DNA from: an uncultured Clostridia bacterium
Lineage (GTDB): Bacteria; Bacillota; Clostridia; UBA1381
DNA: 29,975 bases
Assembly (NCBI GenBank): GCA_934454035.1
Contig: CAKSFY010000015.1
Coordinates: 1-29,975, forward strand
Direction of reading: 5' to 3'
Both the position numbers and the translations under genes were made by a program. Shown here in pieces: positions 24,409 to 29,975 of the stretch. The notes under the pieces are model-generated. The model worked only from the letters and a program-made list of their open reading frames with translations. It did no database searches and was not told where the DNA came from. Each line of letters opens with the position of its first letter. Position 1 is the stretch's first letter.

Positions 24409-25111
24409 CCTTCTGTCCTCCGCCCGATTCAAAATATCCGCCTATATCCTTGCCCAAATCGCAGGTATAAAGCCATTCTATATTGTCTCCGTTTTTTGGA
24501 ATATATCTTGAGCAGCCGACCCCCGGGAAACTGTCGTTAACTTTGTACATCCACCCGGACAGCTCGCCGCAGTCCAATTCGTAAATATTTCCTATTCCCT
24601 CTGTATATGCACTCTTGTAAAGCGGAGTTTTTGAAAATTCATAATGAATATTATGTTCTCTTAAGGTTCTGAGTGTTATATCAAAAACACTTTCGCCCTC
24701 TGAAAAACTCACCTTTGTCTCGGGCAGTATGGTCCCGTCCGCCGGAATCAGCTCCGACTTTTCTTTCGGCAGCCGTTCCTTATTGCTGAGTATTGTCCGG
24801 CAGGAAACCGATAATGTGCATACAGCCTCCGCCTTTTGCTCCTGTTCATTCTCCGATTTCCTCCGAATCGGCTCGGCAGTTTCTTTTTGAGGCTCCTCCA
24901 AAGGCTCCCCTGCGTTGTTTTTTTCCGCAGGCGGCTGAGTTTGCTGCGGCTGCTCCTGTTCCTCTGCCGCAGGCGGCACAGCAGCTTCCGTTTGAATCGG
25001 CTCTGAGACTGTCTCCGTCGGCTTGGGAGCGTCCGCTTTTCCTCCTAACAAAAAAGCTGCCGCAAGTATTGCGGCAATTATTGCCGCCGCAAGTATATAC
25101 TTTCTTTTCAT
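24401..25111 (-). CDS. Membrane-anchored DUF4430 (transcobalamin C-terminal-like) protein
   Basis: The 236-residue product has one N-terminal hydrophobic helix (about 5-23) without a lipobox, so it is probably an uncleaved membrane anchor or a signal peptide. A Pro/Glu/Gln-rich spacer (about 28-95) could span the cell wall. Residues about 96-222 form a DUF4430 domain, with GESVFDITLRTLREHNIHYEF, LDCGELSGWMYKVN and PKNGDNIEWLYT features. DUF4430 is related to the C-terminal beta domain of intrinsic factor and transcobalamin, the animal B12 carriers. It overlaps the SLH/alpha-barrel gene by 4 nt (ATGA) and EcfT by 8 nt. It may bind the ligand with the barrel protein and pass it to the ECF transporter; that mechanism is inference. 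Confidence 0.85.
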   Translation of the reverse strand: MKRKYILAAAIIAAILAAAFLLGGKADAPKPTETVSEPIQTEAAVPPAAEEQEQPQQTQPPAEKNNAGEPLEEPQKETAEPIRRKSENEQEQKAEAVCTLSVSCRTILSNKERLPKEKSELIPADGTILPETKVSFSEGESVFDITLRTLREHNIHYEFSKTPLYKSAYTEGIGNIYELDCGELSGWMYKVNDSFPGVGCSRYIPKNGDNIEWLYTCDLGKDIGGYFESGGGQKDE

Positions 25112-26529
25112 TTATTTTCCTCAATCATTAAATTATATATCATATCGGCAACAGCCTCTCTGCTGATTGCCTCTCTAAAGTCTGGCACAAGCTCATTCAT
25201 AATTTTGCATTCATAGCAAAATGCAAGTGATTTTCTTGCCCATTCCGACGCCGTCAAAAAGCCGTACGGTCTTTCATATTCTTTATATTTTCCGCATATT
25301 TTCGCGGCACGGCTGACCATAACCGCCGCCTCTTGGTAATTAATCGTTCCGTTCGGGTTAAATTCCGATTCCGACACTCCCGATACTATTTCATTTTCAT
25401 ATGCTGCCGCAATATATTTATAGTACCAGTCACCGTCCGAAACATCAGAAAAATACTTTTTATCGGAAAGAGCAAGTCCCAGCGCCTTGACTGCAATACA
25501 AGCAAACTCCGCTCTTGTCATACTGTCACCCGGTGCAAAACGAAACCTGCTTTTTCCGCTGATAATTCCTTTTTCCGAAAGATACTTTATCTTTTCTGCC
25601 GACGGGCTTTCGTCTGTATCGGAAAAGCCTTTCATGTCATAAATACCACTTTTTCCCTCCGAAAATCTTTTATATGCCGCAAGCGCCAAAAGCGCCTGTT
25701 CGGTTGCGATTTTGTTTACCGACTTATCATCATGCGTATGATAAAAGCCGCTTTCCCCGTCATAATAGGTCATCAAATTATCAAGAACGCTATTTCCGTC
25801 CTTAACAAATCTGTCGTCCGATGCAGGGATTCCGAGCGTGCAAAGCGCAATAATCACTTGTGCGCTGCTTTCGGAATTTTCCTCGCCCCAGCTTAAAAAT
25901 CCTCCGCTTTCATTTTGACTTCCTGATATGTACGAAAGAGCCTTATCGATTTGAGCTTTCGCTCTTTCCCGATAATTTGACAAAGCAACCAATGCCATAG
26001 CCGTAACATCCGCATCCGATTTGTCACCCTCTGCAAATGCCCAGCCGCCGTCATCATTCTGACGTGAAAGAATACTATCGGCATATTTATTTCTTTGAGC
26101 CGCTTCATACCCTCCCGAATCAAGCGCAATCAGCGCCCATATTGAACCGTTAATGCCCTGCATTGACGTCTTTTCAAAATCGGACAGCGGTGCAATTAAA
26201 TCATATCCTGCAAAATCCGATGCATCCTCCCCTGCCGCCGTCAGTGCAAGAATCATTCTTGAATACTCGGTATACTTTCTCTCGTGCAGCACTCCGTTTT
26301 TCTCTGCAATATATCCGGCAGCGCTTTCCGTATATTTTCTCAGATAATTTTCCGAGCCGCCGATTCCGCTTCGGGCGATTCCTATTGCGGTCCATTCTCC
26401 TCCGGCATATGCCTCTTCCTTTTCAATAATATTTTTACATATACTTTCCAATGCGGCATCATAACCGTTTGCCAGCACATATGACGGAAACAGCATTATT
26501 ATAATCATCAATGATATAATCCTTTTCAA
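25108..26529 (-). CDS. SLH-anchored alpha/alpha-barrel (prenyltransferase-like repeat) surface protein
   Basis: The best start is TTG 26529 (473 residues), which gives a signal peptide (KRIISLMIIIMLFPSYVLA) and has AAAGGA 8 nt upstream; a 17-residue upstream extension would run into the promoter. Residues about 22-290 hold alpha-helical repeats of the terpene-cyclase/squalene-oxidase type, for example QNDDGGWAF (157-165) and NESGGFLSWG. That (alpha/alpha)6 fold is shared by the N-terminal domain of intrinsic factor and transcobalamin. Residues about 300-473 are three SLH repeats (GFSDTDES, YFSDVSDGDWYYKYIAAAYENEIV and a degenerate third), which would fix it to the cell wall. It is the first gene of the four-gene ECF operon. 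Terpene cyclase chemistry is unlikely for an exported SLH protein. Confidence 0.86.
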   Translation of the reverse strand: MKRIISLMIIIMLFPSYVLANGYDAALESICKNIIEKEEAYAGGEWTAIGIARSGIGGSENYLRKYTESAAGYIAEKNGVLHERKYTEYSRMILALTAAGEDASDFAGYDLIAPLSDFEKTSMQGINGSIWALIALDSGGYEAAQRNKYADSILSRQNDDGGWAFAEGDKSDADVTAMALVALSNYRERAKAQIDKALSYISGSQNESGGFLSWGEENSESSAQVIIALCTLGIPASDDRFVKDGNSVLDNLMTYYDGESGFYHTHDDKSVNKIATEQALLALAAYKRFSEGKSGIYDMKGFSDTDESPSAEKIKYLSEKGIISGKSRFRFAPGDSMTRAEFACIAVKALGLALSDKKYFSDVSDGDWYYKYIAAAYENEIVSGVSESEFNPNGTINYQEAAVMVSRAAKICGKYKEYERPYGFLTASEWARKSLAFCYECKIMNELVPDFREAISREAVADMIYNLMIEENK

Positions 26530-26551
26530 ACAATCATTCCTTTCCGATTTA

Positions 26552-26580
26552 ATTATACTATATTTTTTTATTTCGGTCAA
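26552..26580 (-). promoter_or_regulatory. Strong promoter of the surface-capture/ECF operon
   Basis: On the - strand TTGACC (26575-26580) and TATAAT (26552-26557) are separated by 17 nt, close to the vegetative sigma consensus. The expected leader is only about 15-20 nt before the TTG start, leaving no room for a cobalamin riboswitch. Confidence 0.8.
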
Positions 26581-26588
26581 TACAATTC

Positions 26589-27008
26589 TTACAGATATTG
26601 ACGCATAAAATACATGCTTTTCTGCTCCGTATCGGCAAGCGCACGGGCAAGTGCCATAGTACGTCCGTCACAGGGCAGCGAATTAATAAGCTTTGTTATT
26701 TCCACTATTCCTGCAGTACAGCCGTTTATCACTGTTTCGGCAGCCTTGCCTGCAGAACACGACAGATTCATCTCAACTGACAGTAAAAGTCCCATCTTTT
26801 CCATAAAACCGATATCAGGCGGCAGCGTTCGTCTCTCCGCGAGTAAATCGGCAGCTTCTTTTGCTATTTCCATATATTTTCCCTTTTGATATGATAATAT
26901 TTCTTTCATTTCTCCTGATTCGACCCGTTCTGCCAACGCGTCCGCAGTATTGACCCCGACTTTTGCATTTTTATAGATTTTCTTAAGCATTTCTGTTGAT
27001 TGACTCAT
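26589..27008 (-). CDS. Small helical protein of unknown function, ferritin-like in appearance
   Basis: ATG 27008 (139 residues) is chosen over ATG 27020 because a GGTG sits 6 nt before it; both are weak. The product is almost entirely alpha-helical with four predicted helices (about residues 5-30, 33-60, 72-98 and 108-137) and a C-terminal EQKSMYFMRQYL. This looks like the small four-helix ferritin-like proteins of Clostridia (DUF2383-like), but I see no complete di-iron ExxH set and do not assign a function. It has no signal peptide. It ends 9 nt before the promoter of the ECF operon, so it is probably transcribed separately, possibly reading through into that operon. Confidence 0.75.
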   Translation of the reverse strand: MSQSTEMLKKIYKNAKVGVNTADALAERVESGEMKEILSYQKGKYMEIAKEAADLLAERRTLPPDIGFMEKMGLLLSVEMNLSCSAGKAAETVINGCTAGIVEITKLINSLPCDGRTMALARALADTEQKSMYFMRQYL

Positions 27009-27091
27009 ATTTTTCACCATCTTTTTTTGTTTTTAGTATAAACGATTGATAATTCTTTATACTTAGGGCGAAAAAACAGCAGATTTACATA

Positions 27092-27120
27092 TTGATTTTA
27101 TTTGGAAATTATAATATAAT
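27092..27120 (+). promoter_or_regulatory. Candidate promoter for the purC-purB-purA operon
   Basis: TTGATT (27092-27097) and a perfect TATAAT (27115-27120) are 17 nt apart. Transcription from here would give a leader of about 340 nt before purC that includes the whole repeat copy 2. I see no purine riboswitch core in this leader. The rest of the 27009-27465 gap is A/T-rich with no gene. Confidence 0.6.
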
Positions 27121-27152
27121 ATAAATGTTGTTAAAAATTTATCGACAAATAA

Positions 27153-27428
27153 GGGGCTGTAAAAAAAATCCGGAACGCAAGAAAAGAAGAGAAAAGGACA
27201 TATTACAAAAATATAATTGTTTTAGTCTGAACATTTGTATGTAGAAAAATCAAAAAAATTGATTTTTCATAAAATTATTTCTTTTCTTGCTATCAACAAG
27301 CTTCGCCGCTCAGTGTACGCAAGTACACTGTCGGGTATCCCAAAGCTAAAGCTTTGGCTCAGTTTGTTAATTCCGAATCATTTTTTCCTATCCCCTAAAA
27401 AGGCGGTGTACTTTTTATGCACCGCCTT
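27153..27428 (+). repeat. Structured MITE-like repeat, copy 2, in the purC leader
   Basis: About ten differences separate this copy from the 244-bp core of copy 1, and most lie in loops or unpaired stretches (for example GCGA versus GCAA in the tetraloop of the CAGTGTAC hairpin). Terminal repeats are GGGGCTGTAAAAAAAATCCGG (27153) and TTCCGAATCATTTTTTCCTA running into CCCC (27395). The GGCGGTGTA/TGCACCGCC hairpin follows to 27428, but here the + strand T-run is lost (TTACAAAAG), so read-through into purC is possible. An open frame through the element fused to purC is not a real N-terminus. Confidence 0.8.
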
Positions 27429-27465
27429 ACAAAAGAATTTCACCGAAATAAGGAGGATTTTTTCT

Positions 27466-28179
27466 ATGGAAAAGAGAGAATTACTGTACGAGGGCAAAGC
27501 GAAAAAGGTGTACAAAACCGATGACGAAAATTTGTACATAGTTGACTACAAGGATGATGCCACAGCTTTTAACGGTCTTAAAAAGGGTCAGATTGCCGGC
27601 AAGGGTGTTGTCAACAACAAAATGTCGAATTTCCTTATGACTATCATGGAGAAAAAGGGCATTCCCACTCACTTTGTAAAGGAACTTTCCGACCGTGAAA
27701 CACTGGTTAAAAAGGTTTCGATTGTTCCGCTCGAGGTAATAGTCAGAAATATTGCGGCAGGCAGCTTTTCAAAGCGTCTGGGTGTGGAAGAAGGCACACC
27801 GCTCAAAACAACAGTTCTCGAATTTTGCTATAAGGACGACGCTCTCGGAGATCCTCTTATAAACGATTATCACGCAATGGCACTGGGGCTTGCAACACGT
27901 GAAGAGCTTGATACCATTGCCGATATGACCTTTAAAGTAAATGAAATTTTAATCGAATACTTTAAAACAATAAATATTGAGCTTGTAGACTTCAAGATTG
28001 AATTCGGACGTACCCCCGACGGTCAAATAATTCTTGCAGATGAAATTTCGCCGGATACATGCCGTCTCTGGGATGCCGATACGCATGAGAAACTGGATAA
28101 AGACCGTTTCCGCCGCGATTTGGGCAATGTTGAAGAAGCATACGAAGAAGTATTCAAAAGATTGGGGCTTTCCCAATAA
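27466..28179 (+). CDS. purC: Phosphoribosylaminoimidazole-succinocarboxamide synthase (SAICAR synthetase)
   Basis: ATG 27466 (237 residues) has AAGGAGG 9 nt upstream and gives the normal family length; the longer frame to 27235 is repeat sequence. The product ligates aspartate to CAIR with ATP in purine synthesis. Family signatures are the start [11 protein letters not shown], the [14 protein letters not shown] motif and the [12 protein letters not shown] motif. purB follows 17 nt after the stop, in an order common in Firmicutes. It is probably expressed from the promoter at 27092 through the repeat-containing leader. Confidence 0.96.
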   Translation: MEKRELLYEGKAKKVYKTDDENLYIVDYKDDATAFNGLKKGQIAGKGVVNNKMSNFLMTIMEKKGIPTHFVKELSDRETLVKKVSIVPLEVIVRNIAAGSFSKRLGVEEGTPLKTTVLEFCYKDDALGDPLINDYHAMALGLATREELDTIADMTFKVNEILIEYFKTINIELVDFKIEFGRTPDGQIILADEISPDTCRLWDADTHEKLDKDRFRRDLGNVEEAYEEVFKRLGLSQ

Positions 28180-28196
28180 CACAAAAGGAGTTTAAA

Positions 28197-29630
28197 ATGC
28201 CTACAGATATTTACGAAAATCCGTTAAATACAAGATATGCTTCCAAGCAAATGCAGTATATCTTTTCACCTGACAAAAAATTCACTACATGGCGCAAGCT
28301 TTGGATAGCTCTTGCGGAAAGTGAAAAAGAGCTCGGACTGCCGATAACCGACGAACAGATTGCCGAGCTTAAAGCGCATGTTGACGATATTAATTATGAT
28401 GTTGCCAAAAAGCGTGAAAAAGAAGTCCGCCACGATGTTATGAGCCATGTTTACGCATACGGCGTGCAATGTCCGAAAGCAAAACCCATTATTCATTTGG
28501 GCGCAACGAGCTGCTATGTCGGTGACAATACCGATATTATAATAATGACCGAAGCAATGCAGCTTATCAAAAAGGAACTGATTTGCCTTATAGGCGAGCT
28601 TGCAAAATTCTGCGATAAATATAAAGCTCTTCCGACCTTGGCATTTACTCATTTTCAGCCGGCACAGCCAACCACCGTCGGAAAACGCGCGTCACTGTGG
28701 CTTGAGGATTTGCTTTTGGATTTGGAAGATTTGGAGCATCAGCTGTCTAAAGCAAAACTTTTGGGCTGCAAGGGAACCACCGGTACACAGGCAAGCTTTT
28801 TTGAGCTTTTTGACGGCGACCATGAAAAATGCAAAGAACTCGACAAAAAAATTGCCGAAAAGATGGGATATTCCGACTGCTTCCCCGTAACAGGTCAAAC
28901 ATACCCGAGAAAGCTTGATTCGCAAATACTTAATATTTTAAGTTCAATTGCACAAAGTGCATATAAATTTTCCGGAGATATCCGCCTTTTGCAGCACTTA
29001 AAGCAAATTGAAGAGCCTTTTGAAAAATCGCAGATAGGTTCTTCGGCTATGGCATACAAAAGAAACCCTATGCGCTCGGAAAGAATTGCATCACTTTCAA
29101 GATATGTAATCGCAGATGCACTCAATCCAGCAATTACAGCCGCAACACAGTGGTTTGAAAGAACGCTGGACGACTCGGCTAATAAACGTATCAGTATTCC
29201 CGAGGCATTTTTGGCAGTTGACGCAATACTCAGTCTTTATATAAATGTCGTTGACGGACTGGTGGTATATCCTAAGGTAATACATCAGCAATTCATGCGC
29301 GAAATACCGTTTATGGCAACAGAAAATATAATGATGGACGCGGTTAAAAAAGGCGGTGACCGTCAGGAACTTCACGAAAAAATAAGAATTTATTCAATGG
29401 AAGCCGGCAAAACCGTCAAGCTGGAGGGCAAAGACAATAATCTTGTCGATTTGATTGCGAACGACCCTGCATTCGGACTTACAAAAGAAGAAATTCTTGC
29501 CGTTATGAAACCCGAAAATTTTGTAGGGCGCGCTAAAGAGCAGGTTGAAGACTTCCTTGCGGAAAACATAAATCCGATTATAGAAAAAAATAAAAATCTT
29601 TTGGGCATTGATGTTGAAATCAATGTCTGA
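28197..29630 (+). CDS. purB: Adenylosuccinate lyase
   Basis: The 477-residue product belongs to the fumarase/aspartase superfamily. It cleaves SAICAR to AICAR and adenylosuccinate to AMP, releasing fumarate. Conserved segments are HLGATSCYVGDN, THFQPAQPTTVGKR (catalytic histidine) and the signature loop SSAMAYKRNPMRSE (S282, S283), whose serine is the catalytic base in this family. AAAGGAG lies 7 nt before the ATG. It follows purC, whose product it processes, and precedes purA, so the operon groups the aspartate-to-fumarate steps of AMP synthesis. Confidence 0.96.
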   Translation: MPTDIYENPLNTRYASKQMQYIFSPDKKFTTWRKLWIALAESEKELGLPITDEQIAELKAHVDDINYDVAKKREKEVRHDVMSHVYAYGVQCPKAKPIIHLGATSCYVGDNTDIIIMTEAMQLIKKELICLIGELAKFCDKYKALPTLAFTHFQPAQPTTVGKRASLWLEDLLLDLEDLEHQLSKAKLLGCKGTTGTQASFFELFDGDHEKCKELDKKIAEKMGYSDCFPVTGQTYPRKLDSQILNILSSIAQSAYKFSGDIRLLQHLKQIEEPFEKSQIGSSAMAYKRNPMRSERIASLSRYVIADALNPAITAATQWFERTLDDSANKRISIPEAFLAVDAILSLYINVVDGLVVYPKVIHQQFMREIPFMATENIMMDAVKKGGDRQELHEKIRIYSMEAGKTVKLEGKDNNLVDLIANDPAFGLTKEEILAVMKPENFVGRAKEQVEDFLAENINPIIEKNKNLLGIDVEINV

Positions 29631-29657
29631 TAAAAAATAAAAGGTGTGTGAAAAATT

Positions 29658-29975
29658 ATGGTAAGAGCAGTAGTAGGAGCTAACTGGGGCGATGAAGGCA
29701 AAGGAAAAATTACCGATATGCTTGCCGCAGATTCCGACATAGTAATCCGTTTTCAGGGCGGTGCAAACGCAGGACATACAATTGTAAATAATTATGGTAA
29801 ATTTGCGCTTCATTTGTTGCCGTCCGGTTCATTTAATGACAATGTGACAAATATGATAGGAAACGGAGTTGCACTCGATATACCCGAATTGTTTAAAGAA
29901 ATAAACGAAATTGTTGACAGAGGAGTTCCCAAGCCCAAGCTTGTTATCTCCGAAAGAGCACAGGTGCTTATGCCC
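29658..29975 (+). CDS. purA: Adenylosuccinate synthetase, N-terminal part (cut by window end)
   Basis: ATG 29658 opens a frame that runs off the window after 106 codons. The start MVRAVVGANWGDEGKGKITD holds the GTP-binding GDEGKGK loop, and GGANAGHTI matches the IMP/catalytic site segment. The enzyme joins IMP and aspartate using GTP, the first step from IMP to AMP. The gene is 27 nt after purB with an AAGGTG-type ribosome binding site about 11 nt from the ATG. It has no track of its own here because its stop is beyond the window. Confidence 0.95.
   Translation, partial: MVRAVVGANWGDEGKGKITDMLAADSDIVIRFQGGANAGHTIVNNYGKFALHLLPSGSFNDNVTNMIGNGVALDIPELFKEINEIVDRGVPKPKLVISERAQVLMP

Noticed and set aside
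23929..24540. 203-codon open frame on + across the EcfT gene
   Set aside because: It is antisense to EcfT and DUF4430 coding sequence, is rich in Arg, Cys and Gln as shadow frames are, and has no ribosome binding site.
25108..26529. Squalene/terpene cyclase enzyme
   Set aside because: The repeats resemble that fold, but the protein is exported, carries SLH domains and sits with a transporter; no catalytic DxDD-type motif is visible.
26530..26590. Cobalamin riboswitch before the DUF4430/ECF operon
   Set aside because: The promoter at 26552-26580 leaves a leader of only about 15-20 nt, and no B12-box-like sequence is seen.
27235..27465. 77-residue N-terminal extension of purC
   Set aside because: It is repeat-element sequence read through in frame; ATG 27466 has a strong AAGGAGG and gives the normal family length.
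27121..27465. Purine riboswitch in the purC leader
   Set aside because: The structures present belong to the repeat element; the conserved three-way junction core is not visible.

Overview
The window looks like a chromosomal segment of an anaerobic, fermentative Gram-positive member of the Clostridia. The signs are three proteins with S-layer homology (SLH) domains, a bifunctional AdhE, an ECF vitamin transporter, a sensory [FeFe]-hydrogenase-like protein, AT-rich intergenic DNA and AGGAGG-type ribosome binding sites. SLH-anchored proteins beside rhamnose utilisation suggest a gut pectin specialist, perhaps Monoglobus-like; that placement is inference. I saw no tRNA, rRNA, CRISPR array, transposase or phage gene.

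Region 1 (1-12029, + strand) is a surface and rhamnose block. It holds the end of a large, probably exported protein, two SLH proteins, a YesM/YesN-type two-component system, a GH78 alpha-L-rhamnosidase and L-rhamnose isomerase. The likely logic is sensing of a rhamnose-containing polysaccharide, release of L-rhamnose and isomerisation to L-rhamnulose. The kinase and aldolase of the pathway are not here. GC-rich stem-loops without a U-tract sit in each of the first three gene junctions.

Region 2 (12346-19334, - strand) is redox and fermentation. Two small thioredoxin-fold [2Fe-2S] proteins, a PAS-bearing [FeFe]-hydrogenase-like sensor and a PP2C/SpoIIE phosphatase form a tight four-gene unit resembling phosphatase-linked group C sensory hydrogenases. 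Upstream of it lie adhE and a tightly coupled APH-fold kinase-like gene.

Region 3 (19463-26529, - strand) has a YfcE-type phosphoesterase with a LysR regulator, then a four-gene operon behind a strong promoter. That operon encodes an SLH protein with an alpha/alpha-barrel repeat domain, a membrane-anchored DUF4430 (transcobalamin C-terminal-like) protein, an EcfT permease and one polypeptide fusing two ECF ATPases to a membrane S-component-like domain. Together they resemble a surface capture system for a corrinoid built like a split mammalian intrinsic factor, feeding an ECF importer. This is the most striking hypothesis in the window.

Region 4 (26589-29975) has a small helical orphan (- strand) and the purine genes purC, purB and purA (+ strand, purA cut by the window end).

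Three copies of a roughly 245-280 bp structured, MITE-like repeat with terminal inverted repeats lie at 12038, 15716 and 27153, always at gene borders. The copies at 12038 and 27153 are about 96% identical over the core. The third has different sequence in an internal stem but keeps the pairing. One copy appears to be transcribed in the purC leader.
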